This document shows positions 1 through 5,049 of a stretch of 5,049 nt of DNA, one piece after another. A program made the position numbers and the translations under genes. The stretch is from positions 1 to 5,049 of the forward strand of contig JBFEKH010000134.1 of the NCBI GenBank assembly GCA_041552775.1. The letters run 5' to 3'. The stretch comes from Allopontixanthobacter sp041552775 (GTDB lineage: Bacteria; Pseudomonadota; Alphaproteobacteria; Sphingomonadales; Sphingomonadaceae). The notes beneath the pieces are model-generated. The model had not been told where the DNA came from. It searched no databases and saw nothing but the letters and a program-made list of their open reading frames with translations. Position 1 is the first letter of the stretch, and each line of letters begins with the position of its first letter.

Positions 1-220
1 GTACGGTGTGCGCGAAGTTGTTCCCCATATGTGCATGGTCTGATCCGCCACTGCCTCGTCCGCTCAATGATGGTAAAGGCATTGGTTTCAGGCGGAATTC
101 CTAGCCCAAACCGGGCTTGAGGGGAAGAGGCGAGAACGCGAGTTTGTTCTCGTTGGGGACCGGTTTGGTAACAAATAGCCATTTCGTTAAGCCAAACTGT
201 CGAGGCCGCATCGCCCCTTT
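1..220. other. Left flank without a supportable gene
   Basis: Apart from the nested inverted repeats, nothing firm is visible. Short readings are open to the window edge on both strands (plus strand to 120 and to about 113; minus strand from an ATG at 82 to base 1), but none has a good ribosome site or a recognisable protein pattern. Confidence 0.4.
103..197. repeat. Nested inverted repeats downstream of the transglutaminase-like gene
   Basis: Four overlapping perfect or near-perfect inverted repeats: AGCCC/GGGCT (103-107, 113-117); CCAAACCGG/CCGGTTTGG (106-114, 160-168); CGAGAAC/GTTCTCG (131-137, 146-152); and an imperfect 14-pair hairpin GTTTGG-TAAC-AAAT / ATTT-GTTA-CCAAAC (163-168, 169-172, 173-176 with 181-184, 186-189, 192-197). 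The second repeat shares arms with the first and fourth, so the foldings exclude one another. No T run follows on either strand, so a simple intrinsic terminator is not shown. It may be a read-through barrier, a 3' mRNA structure or a recombination-related site. Confidence 0.5.
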
Positions 221-1255
221 TTACCCGCCCGAACCTTGCCCGATTTGCGGACCAGCTTGATCGCCGGAAGGGGGTGTCCAACCCCACGCTTCCGCCTGCT
301 GAAAGGCTGCAGCATTCTGCGTTGCTAGCATCTGAAAGCGCGGACGCAGAGGAGGCGGAATCAAAGCAGGCGTCGGATAGCGATTGATGAACTCTGCGCG
401 CATCAATTCACCATAAGCTGAGCCGCGAGAGAGCACTGCGTGGATGTCTTTGGGGTAGTATTCGAGGAGCACGTCTGCGACCTCGATGGCGTCTTCATAA
501 CGTCCCTGGCTCATCAACCATTCGGTCACCGTGCTGGCCATGACAGCAATGGTTTCCCGCTTCGTCAGGACACCGAGATAGATACCGTTCTCGGCTTGCT
601 GATCGGTCACACCCATGCGCTCGTGATACCAGATTTCGCGGGTGGGATTGCCTCCACTGGTGGCCTCGATAGCAAGGCTGCGGCCATTGGTCGGGTTGGT
701 ATAGCGCACGAAAACATGGAGTGGCGCGGTCGATAGCGAAACGTTCAATCCGAGCCGTTCCGCAACGATCAGATGCAGAATGGGCATCGATACACAGTTA
801 CCCTTCCGCGTGACGAGATAAGTCGAAAGCAGTTTGTTGTTGAGGTCCACTCCGTAAGGATCGGCGTGGTCGTATGTGAACGGTCGGCTCTCGTTCCATG
901 CTCCCTCATCGTAGATCACATGGCGAACCGCCTTCAGCTTTTCTATGTCGTTGCCGTTAGCCGCGATGCGCATTGCAGCGGAAGCAAGCTGGTCGATTTC
1001 AGCAGTTAGCTCCTCTGCGTTTGTTTCCGGCGCGATGATGCTGTCAAAAGTCAGTTTAGCGCGTTCGAAGCTTATCTCGTTGTCAGGTGCAGAAATGACG
1101 GAGCGGACCGTATTGGAAACGGATTGGGCGAGGACGGGTCCTGCCCAAAAGATGCTTGTTGCCATTACGGCAAAGGCCGTCAGGAAACGGAGTAATACCG
1201 CCCTACTGTTGCGCCGCTTCAACTCGCTGCAAGAGTGCATCATAGCGAATATCAT
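221..1255 (-). CDS. Exported transglutaminase-like (cysteine-fold) protein with TPR-like C-terminus
   Basis: Protein of 344 residues from the chosen start. A long basic n-region (KRRNSR), a hydrophobic stretch (LLRFLTAFAVMATSIFWAG) and PVLAQ mark a Sec signal peptide, placing it in the periplasm or outside. A helical segment (about 55-105) leads to a transglutaminase-like core: C154 in RKGNCVSMP, H180 in APLHVFVRY and E197 in LAIEAT, a plausible Cys-His-acid triad. The layout recalls SirB1/Transglut_core2 proteins, though many of those lack the Cys. The C-terminal helices (about 239-285, GRYEDAIEVADVLLEYYPKD) look like a TPR unit; the Gly/Gln/Pro-rich tail is probably disordered. The reading frame stays open up to 1348, but GAGGT five bases before the ATG at 1255 favours that start; ATGs at 1243 and 1240 are alternatives. 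It begins inside the upstream gene (53-base overlap). Its activity (protease, crosslinking or amidase) cannot be told from sequence. Confidence 0.86.
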   Translation of the reverse strand: MIFAMMHSCSELKRRNSRAVLLRFLTAFAVMATSIFWAGPVLAQSVSNTVRSVISAPDNEISFERAKLTFDSIIAPETNAEELTAEIDQLASAAMRIAANGNDIEKLKAVRHVIYDEGAWNESRPFTYDHADPYGVDLNNKLLSTYLVTRKGNCVSMPILHLIVAERLGLNVSLSTAPLHVFVRYTNPTNGRSLAIEATSGGNPTREIWYHERMGVTDQQAENGIYLGVLTKRETIAVMASTVTEWLMSQGRYEDAIEVADVLLEYYPKDIHAVLSRGSAYGELMRAEFINRYPTPALIPPPLRPRFQMLATQNAAAFQQAEAWGWTPPSGDQAGPQIGQGSGG

Positions 1256-1748
1256 TGATGACCTCAAAGGCAGAAAATTCGCCATCTTCCAAAAACACAA
1301 GGTAATTATAGCCGATAAAGCCCCTAAAAAACGGACGACACTCACCATTCACTTCAGTTTTGTTAAAATGGTTAGGCGAGAACCTCTCTCCATCTCTTTC
1401 ATGCCGTTCGGTAGCATCGATATAGCTCTGGGGGATAGAAGAATAAGGTGCCGCTCCAACAATCTTGAAATTGCCGATGCGGACGGGAGGTTGCGATGCA
1501 CTTTTGATGACGCGCAATACCTCCATGGTGTAGACCCCCAACTGTGGAGGAAGCTCTTCGGACGTGGTAAAATCGAGAGCTGTAGCGAGAAAAATGTCCG
1601 ATGAACGCGCGGACATTTCGTCCGTAGTTTTACCAATCGGGTCGCTTGGTAGGATAGGGCACTGCCTAACCGCCCGCGCATCACTAGCATTTGCCGTTCC
1701 GAGCAATAGGAGGGCAAAGCAGAACGATAGGGCAAAGAAACGGGTCAA
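1203..1748 (-). CDS. Small exported protein, possible TIMP/NTR-like domain (candidate inhibitor or immunity protein)
   Basis: Protein of 181 residues with a clear Sec signal peptide (residues 1-21, MTRFFALSFCFALLLLGTANA). The mature part has only two cysteines, C30 (RQCP) and C137 (GECRPF), which may pair. The pattern 'C ... ARSSDIFLATALDF ... YTMEVLRVIKSA ... RIGNFKIVG ... C ... IGYNYLVFLEDGE' resembles bacterial NTR/TIMP-like (OB-fold) proteins, where an early Cys precedes a 'A-D-x-V-F-x-G' strand and a 'G-x-x-Y-L-V-F' strand follows the last Cys. I infer this family from pattern only. The start is TTG: AGAGGA lies seven bases upstream and the signal peptide begins there. The TTG overlaps the TGA of the metallopeptidase gene (TTGA), so the two are likely made together. 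That position is typical of immunity genes in polymorphic toxin loci, but mature C30 is not N-terminal as in animal TIMPs, so the inhibition mode, if any, would differ. The gene is confident; the function is not. Confidence 0.82.
   Translation of the reverse strand: MTRFFALSFCFALLLLGTANASDARAVRQCPILPSDPIGKTTDEMSARSSDIFLATALDFTTSEELPPQLGVYTMEVLRVIKSASQPPVRIGNFKIVGAAPYSSIPQSYIDATERHERDGERFSPNHFNKTEVNGECRPFFRGFIGYNYLVFLEDGEFSAFEVINDIRYDALLQRVEAAQQ
1261..1265 (-). promoter_or_regulatory. Shine-Dalgarno deciding the start of the transglutaminase-like gene
   Basis: GAGGT with a five-base spacer to ATG at 1255-1253, inside the coding region of the NTR-like gene. It favours this start over the longer reading that would begin at 1348. 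Confidence 0.55.
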
Positions 1749-2464
1749 TATCTGGTCCTCTGCCGGGTGCGTCCCATACTTCTCCTATAGACGTTCGTCC
1801 TGTTGACCGCTCGTGCCTCGCCAGCTCCAAGGTTCACTGGGGGCGGAGGGTCAAATCCTTCAAATACTGGAACCGCGGGAATGACATCGACCGTCGCGCC
1901 GGAAACATCAATTGTTCCGCTTCCGTACCTGGAAGTGCCAGTTACATCGTCTAAGGCATGGCTAAGTTCATGTTCTAAAACTTCGTCCGTAGAGAACGGT
2001 ATCACTCCTTCGGGTCCACCATCTACAAGCGTGCCAGTGGCGGTGTGCGGCCCCAAGCCCAATACGAGTTCGCCGTTGATGCCGTACTCAGAGTCAGCAT
2101 TGCCGTAATCCGAATTAGTCCCGGTTGGGTCTACTGAAAAATCGATCACCGCGCCTGCCGTCACGGCAGCCGATTCGACTTGCGAAGCGATACTATTTTG
2201 GTTCGACATTTGAGCAGACAGAATATTAGCTGATTGGGTATCTGTAGGACAAATTCCACCGGTAGCATTACCGTCAGCATCCCATTCACATTTGCCCGTC
2301 GGGTCTACGCCATTGATCGGGTCGTTTCCAACGTAGGCGTAGAGATTAACGTTATCCTCATATCCAATGGGATCGGTTTGCAGGTATCGCGCATGCGCGG
2401 GCGATGCAGTCACCACTGCGAGAGCAATTGCAGCGGTTGTGGTGGCCAAATACGAGTTCTTCAC
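1745..2464 (-). CDS. Secreted RHS-core-tail protein with M91/NleD-like zinc metallopeptidase domain
   Basis: Exported protein of 239 residues. Residues 1-25 form a Sec signal peptide (MKNSY, Ala-rich core, cleavage expected after SPAHA). Residues 26-57 are the end of an RHS repeat-associated core (RYLQTDPIGYED...NLYAYVGNDP...VDPTG) with no RHS repeats before it. After a variable linker with two cysteines (C59, C72), the C-terminal domain has HELSH at 165-169 (HExxH zinc site, E166 catalytic), a following Gly (TG at 175-176), E216 in GEARAVNRTN (likely third zinc ligand) and a basic tail ending R-x-R-Y. This order matches the M91/NleD-type metallopeptidase that occurs as an effector domain and as an RHS C-terminal toxin. 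The start is GTG, chosen because GGGGAGG lies six bases upstream and the signal peptide begins there. It probably cleaves a protein in the envelope or in a target cell; the substrate is unknown. It could instead be a housekeeping exported protease. Confidence 0.87.
   Translation of the reverse strand: MKNSYLATTTAAIALAVVTASPAHARYLQTDPIGYEDNVNLYAYVGNDPINGVDPTGKCEWDADGNATGGICPTDTQSANILSAQMSNQNSIASQVESAAVTAGAVIDFSVDPTGTNSDYGNADSEYGINGELVLGLGPHTATGTLVDGGPEGVIPFSTDEVLEHELSHALDDVTGTSRYGSGTIDVSGATVDVIPAVPVFEGFDPPPPVNLGAGEARAVNRTNVYRRSMGRTRQRTRY
1756..1761 (-). promoter_or_regulatory. Shine-Dalgarno deciding the TTG start of the NTR-like gene
   Basis: AGAGGA with a seven-base spacer to TTG at 1748-1746, inside the last codons of the metallopeptidase gene. 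It is the reason a rare TTG start is accepted here. Confidence 0.7.
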
Positions 2465-2536
2465 GGCGCGCCTCCCCTGATTCCAAGAACAGGCATATCA
2501 GGTTGACCTACAAATACTATCCCGTTCTTTTCTTTA
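2465..2536 (-). other. Intergenic gap between integrase B and the cargo genes
   Basis: Seventy-two bases, AT-richer than the integrases. It holds the inverted repeat CCTGAT/ATCAGG (2476-2481 and 2497-2502, 15-base loop), whose edge overlaps the GGGGAGG ribosome site, and the palindrome GGCGCGCC next to the GTG. I see no hairpin followed by a T run and no convincing -35/-10 pair, so read-through from the integrases is possible and a separate cargo promoter is unproven. Confidence 0.5.
2471..2477 (-). promoter_or_regulatory. Shine-Dalgarno deciding the GTG start of the metallopeptidase
   Basis: GGGGAGG lies six bases upstream of the GTG at 2464-2462. The spacer and neighbouring base form the palindrome GGCGCGCC (2465-2472). 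There is no upstream ATG between the integrase B stop and this codon that would give a signal peptide. Confidence 0.75.
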
Positions 2537-3724
2537 TCACCTTCCGCTCATCATCTGCTCGATCACGTCGCCGATCCGTTGCCCCGCTTCGATGACGGGG
2601 CCGTCATCAAGATGGGCGTAGCGCGCGGTCGTGGTGACGTGCCTGTGGCCCAAGAGCTTGCCGATCATTGGGAGAGTTTCCGACCGCGCCGCTGCATGGC
2701 TGGCGAAGCTGTGGCGCAGGTCGTGCAGACGCACTCCGTGCAACCCCGCTTCCTCCCGAACGTCCCTCCAAAGGTAATCGACATCGATCTGACGGCGCGT
2801 TGCCGGGTTCCAGAGTACTTCCGCACGATTCCTGTGGCGCGGCAAGCATTGCAGGATGGTCCATGCGGCATCGCCAAGCCATACGGTGCGCGGTCCTGTC
2901 TTGCTGTCGGTCAGCAGCAGACGGCGGCTCTTGACCTCGCTCCAGGTCAGACCGGTGATCTCGGACTTGCGGCAACCGGTCAGGATCAACAGGTAGAGCG
3001 CCGCGCAATGCAGCGGTCGCGTGTCGCGGTGCCGGTCGATGGCTTCGCCCAACCGCTCGAACTCCTGATCGGACAGGAACCGTTCGCACTTCCTGCGCCG
3101 GTTCATGCGGATCATGGCGCATGGGTTTGAGCCTTCGGGCATGATCCCCCATTCCTCGGCCTTGTTCATCATGGCGCGGAGGATTTCACAGGAGCGGTTG
3201 GCCGCGCCGGGACCGCCCGTCACGCTCGCGCGGTTGAACCATTCCTGCACATGGCTGTGCTCGATCTCGTCCAAGAACATCCCTGCAAAGGCGTTTTGAA
3301 GGTAGTTCTGGCGATAAAGACCTTGTGTCTCCTGCGTGGACGGTTTCCAGCTCGGCGATACCTTGCGCCAGTAGGTTTCGAGGAAGTCGGCATAGAGCGG
3401 CACCTTGCGTCGCCGCTTGCGCTTCTCGGCGGGATTCTGACCGACCTGCGCACGCAATAGCACGCGCCGCGCCACGTCCATTGCCTGCGCTTTGCTCAAC
3501 ACCTTGGCGTTGCCGATCGTGACCGTGCGCGTCCGTCCTTCCATCGCCGCCTGCACGATGTAGATCCTGCGTCCGCTGGTATAGTGTCTCGTGCCGAACC
3601 CCGGCAATCGCCGCGACCAGATCGTCTGCCGTAAACGGCTCCGGTCGCTGGTCTTGCCCACCACGCCAATGCGCAGAGAGCCGAGTTCTTCGGACACGAT
3701 GGTCTGGAGAGTGAGCGCGTTCAT
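2537..3724 (-). CDS. Tyrosine recombinase/integrase B, paralogue of A
   Basis: Second site-specific recombinase, 395 residues. The N-terminus (about 32-95, RLPGFGTRHYTSGRR) is a shorter, diverged version of the Arm DNA-binding domain seen in the upstream gene. The core-binding region (about 105-205, with SWKPSTQETQGLYR) is followed by a catalytic domain with R252 in TGCRKSEI, K275 in DSKTGPR, H334/R337 in LHDLRH, H360 in GKLLGH and Y369 in ARYAHL, so it should be active. Shared blocks with gene A (GSNPC...R...ERFL, LHDLRHSFAS, MIGKLLGH or its equivalent) show an old duplication. The start ATG overlaps the stop of A (ATGA) and also has AGGAGT six bases upstream, so it can be reached by coupling or directly. 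Two complete recombinases in tandem suggest joint action, as described for bipartite recombinase modules; three-gene RIT elements would need a third copy, which is absent here. Confidence 0.94.
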   Translation of the reverse strand: MNALTLQTIVSEELGSLRIGVVGKTSDRSRLRQTIWSRRLPGFGTRHYTSGRRIYIVQAAMEGRTRTVTIGNAKVLSKAQAMDVARRVLLRAQVGQNPAEKRKRRRKVPLYADFLETYWRKVSPSWKPSTQETQGLYRQNYLQNAFAGMFLDEIEHSHVQEWFNRASVTGGPGAANRSCEILRAMMNKAEEWGIMPEGSNPCAMIRMNRRRKCERFLSDQEFERLGEAIDRHRDTRPLHCAALYLLILTGCRKSEITGLTWSEVKSRRLLLTDSKTGPRTVWLGDAAWTILQCLPRHRNRAEVLWNPATRRQIDVDYLWRDVREEAGLHGVRLHDLRHSFASHAAARSETLPMIGKLLGHRHVTTTARYAHLDDGPVIEAGQRIGDVIEQMMSGR

Positions 3725-4971
3725 TGGCCTACTCCTACGAGGCGGGCAATCGATCCCGACACCCGCTCGGCGGCGTCCGCCACGACTGCATCGGAAAGAT
3801 GGGCGTAGCGCGAGGTCGTCTCGGCCAGTGCATGACCGAGCAGCTTGCCGATCACCATGAGCGAGATATTGTCGCGGATCGCGGTGGAGGCAAAGCTGTG
3901 GCGAAGATCGTGCAAGCGAACATCGGGCAAAGCTGCATGGTTGCGCAGCTTGAGCCAGAGGGTGTCGAGATTGAGCGGTCTGGCGGGTTCGTAGCGCGAG
4001 GGGAATACCAGCCCCCTGCGCCGCTCGTCCGCCAAGCCTTCGACGATTTCGACCGCCTGCCGGTTCAGGTAGATGATCTTCGCGCCGGTCTTGCTATCGG
4101 GCAGCATAAGGCGTGGAGGCTGAACCCATTCCCAACGAAGGTTCTCGATCTCACCGCGCCGCGCGCCGGTGTAGACTAGTAGGCGGATAGCGGCGACCGG
4201 CAGCGGGTATTCACTGTCGAAGTCGTCGAGCGCGGTTGCGAGCCGCGCATATTCGCGCGGGGTCAGGAAACGCTCCATTGCTTTGCGCTTGTAGCGCGGC
4301 GTGCCCCTGCACGGGTTCGATCCGCGCGGGCGCAAACCTAGCTGCTCGGCATAACCCATCATCACCGACAGGATCGGCAGGACGCGATTGAACACGCCGC
4401 CGCGCTCGGCAAAGCCATCCCGCCAGAACAGAATGTCGGCCCTGACCAGCTCATCAACGCGGCGATCACCGAATGCGGGCAGGATGTAGCGGTCGATGCC
4501 TGACCGATTGCGAACCTGCGTGCTCGGCTTCCAGTGGCGCGCATAGTCGGTCCAGAAACGCTCGGCATAGTCGCGCATCAATGGAGGCTGCTTGGCCTTG
4601 GACTTGCCGCTCTTGCGCGTCGGCAGGCCGTCCAACGCAACCTCGGCCAGTTTCTGTCGCGCCAGTCGCCGCGCCTCGAATGCCGTGATCTGCTTCGCCG
4701 TGCCGAGCGATGCGCGCCGCTGCTTGCCGCGCTGCCGGAACATGACGAACCATGTCCGCCTGCCTGATGGATGCACCCGCAGTCCGAAGCCGGGGAGCTC
4801 GTCATCCCAATACTCGATCATCTGCTTGCCGGGTGCGCGGCGAGCGATATTGCCGTTCAGCTTTACGTGCCGGACCGGCCGTTCACCCCTTCTCTCGCGC
4901 TTGCTGGCAACCACGCCGAATGTCTGATTCGGGCTTGATTTTTCTGGCAGCACATGGCCATTCGTATCCAT
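3721..4971 (-). CDS. Tyrosine recombinase/integrase A (Arm DNA-binding domain + catalytic domain)
   Basis: Cytoplasmic site-specific recombinase of 416 residues, a normal length for phage- or island-type integrases. The N-terminal part (about residues 53-115: DDELPGFGLRVHPSGRRTW, then an RxASLG strand and a helix rich in Arg/Ala) is the Arm DNA-binding (DUF4102-like) domain. A SAM-like core-binding domain follows (about 130-225, with HWKPST). The catalytic domain (about 235-400) has all expected residues: R271 in TGARRGEI, K294 in DSKTGAK, H354/R357 in LHDLRH, H380 in GKLLGH and the nucleophile Y389 in SRYAHL. The ATG is supported by GAGGAG seven bases upstream. The stop overlaps the next recombinase start in ATGA, so the two are translationally coupled. 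It probably catalyses integration/excision of the element carrying it; the target site is not visible. Identity as a tyrosine recombinase is near certain; the exact subfamily is not. Confidence 0.95.
   Translation of the reverse strand: MDTNGHVLPEKSSPNQTFGVVASKRERRGERPVRHVKLNGNIARRAPGKQMIEYWDDELPGFGLRVHPSGRRTWFVMFRQRGKQRRASLGTAKQITAFEARRLARQKLAEVALDGLPTRKSGKSKAKQPPLMRDYAERFWTDYARHWKPSTQVRNRSGIDRYILPAFGDRRVDELVRADILFWRDGFAERGGVFNRVLPILSVMMGYAEQLGLRPRGSNPCRGTPRYKRKAMERFLTPREYARLATALDDFDSEYPLPVAAIRLLVYTGARRGEIENLRWEWVQPPRLMLPDSKTGAKIIYLNRQAVEIVEGLADERRRGLVFPSRYEPARPLNLDTLWLKLRNHAALPDVRLHDLRHSFASTAIRDNISLMVIGKLLGHALAETTSRYAHLSDAVVADAAERVSGSIARLVGVGQ
3731..3736 (-). promoter_or_regulatory. Shine-Dalgarno of integrase B inside the end of integrase A
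   Basis: AGGAGT with a six-base spacer to the ATG of the ATGA overlap. The second recombinase therefore has its own strong ribosome site as well as coupling to the first. Confidence 0.7.
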
Positions 4972-5004
4972 CGATTTGCTCCTCGTTTCCGAGCAACAAA
5001 ATCG
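4972..5004 (-). promoter_or_regulatory. Leader hairpin covering the Shine-Dalgarno of integrase A
   Basis: In the transcript, CGAT + TTGCTC pair with GAGCAA + ATCG (plus-strand arms 4972-4981 and 4991-4996/5001-5004, with a four-base bulge at 4997-5000). A competing smaller stem CTCG-GAAA-CGAG has a GNRA tetraloop. The SD GAGGAG (4979-4984) sits in the 3' arm and loop edge, immediately before the ATG, so folding would hide the ribosome site of the first recombinase. The pairing is seen in the sequence; the regulatory effect is inference. Confidence 0.5.
4979..4984 (-). promoter_or_regulatory. Shine-Dalgarno of integrase A
   Basis: GAGGAG with a seven-base spacer to the ATG ending at 4969. 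It supports this start over internal Met codons, and lies within the leader hairpin. Confidence 0.75.
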
Positions 5005-5033
5005 CGCAAACTACTGGTTAATAATTACTTTCT

Positions 5034-5046
5034 GCAGCCAAGCTGC
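5034..5046. repeat. Small inverted repeat at the right edge
   Basis: GCAGC-caa-GCTGC, a five-pair stem with a three-base loop, upstream of the integrase leader. It could be an operator half-pair or the end of a hairpin from a neighbour outside the window; too short to decide. Confidence 0.3.
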
Positions 5047-5049
5047 GTA

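Noticed and set aside
1..82. Minus-strand reading from ATG at 82, open to the window edge
   Set aside because: Only 27 codons, no ribosome site, Gly/Ser/His-rich with no recognisable pattern; plus-strand frames are open here too.
131..152. CGAGAAC/GTTCTCG hairpin as an intrinsic terminator
   Set aside because: No T run follows on either strand; listed as an inverted repeat only.
186..192. GTTAAGC fits the GTTRRRY core of integron attC sites
   Set aside because: No matching RYYYAAC partner at the required place; 169-172 gives only TAAC, and no integron-type integrase or cassette array is present.
1256..1348. Extended N-terminus of the transglutaminase-like protein from a start at 1348
   Set aside because: It would put 31 extra residues with a second hydrophobic stretch before the signal peptide, and there is a better SD at 1261-1265.
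945..1604. Plus-strand open frame of 219 codons antisense to the NTR-like and transglutaminase-like genes
   Set aside because: No protein pattern or good ribosome site; it mirrors two minus-strand genes that both have signal peptides, SD sites and family-like motifs.
1349..1735. Minus-strand frame of 128 codons in another phase of the NTR-like gene
   Set aside because: Low-complexity Ser/Arg-rich composition, no ribosome site, wholly inside a better supported gene.
2579..3130. Plus-strand open frame antisense to integrase B (and a similar one at 3724-4179 antisense to integrase A)
   Set aside because: Both lie opposite intact catalytic domains in GC-rich DNA, where long shadow frames are common; their similar starts only reflect the paralogy of the two integrases.
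5005..5049. AT-rich TAATTATTAA stretch as the integrase promoter
   Set aside because: No -35 at suitable spacing: TTGGCT lies only about 13 bases from the best -10-like hexamer. A promoter may be here or beyond the edge but I cannot place it.
1..5049. Direct repeats at the two ends as attL/attR
   Set aside because: Comparison of bases 1-220 with 4972-5049 by eye gave only matches of five or six bases, no better than chance; the right boundary is probably outside the window.

Overview
The window reads as an accessory (mobile) segment of a GC-rich alphaproteobacterium, most likely a sphingomonad-type organism (inference). The reasons are the style of the RHS tail (YLQTDPIGYED...NLYAYVGNDP), the two alphaproteobacterial-style integrases with an Arm DNA-binding N-terminus, and strong AGGAG-type ribosome binding sites. 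All five genes I accept lie on the minus strand, so transcription runs from the right end (about 5000) to the left end (about 220). I found no rRNA, tRNA, CRISPR array or insertion sequence.

Layout in order of transcription: (1) 4971-3721, tyrosine recombinase A, with a leader hairpin that covers its Shine-Dalgarno; (2) 3724-2537, tyrosine recombinase B, joined to A by an ATGA stop/start overlap, both with complete R-K-H-R-H-Y catalytic sets; (3) 2464-1745, a small Sec-exported protein made of a signal peptide, the last part of an RHS core and an M91/NleD-like HExxH zinc metallopeptidase domain; (4) 1748-1203, a small exported protein whose pattern resembles a TIMP/netrin (NTR-like) domain, joined to gene 3 by a TTGA overlap; (5) 1255-221, an exported transglutaminase-like cysteine-fold protein with a C-terminal TPR-like helical part, whose start lies inside the end of gene 4. 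The first 220 bases hold no gene I can support but carry nested inverted repeats.

How the genes may work together: the recombinase pair looks like the mobility module of an integrative element, with the three exported proteins as cargo. The cargo is visibly less GC-rich than the integrases and uses GTG and TTG starts. The most interesting reading is a compact, coupled secreted-protease cassette: an RHS-tail metallopeptidase (possible toxin), an adjacent NTR/TIMP-like protein (possible periplasmic inhibitor or immunity protein) and a transglutaminase-fold partner. The enzyme folds of genes 1, 2, 3 and 5 rest on visible motifs. The inhibitor role of gene 4 and the idea of a functional trio are inference.
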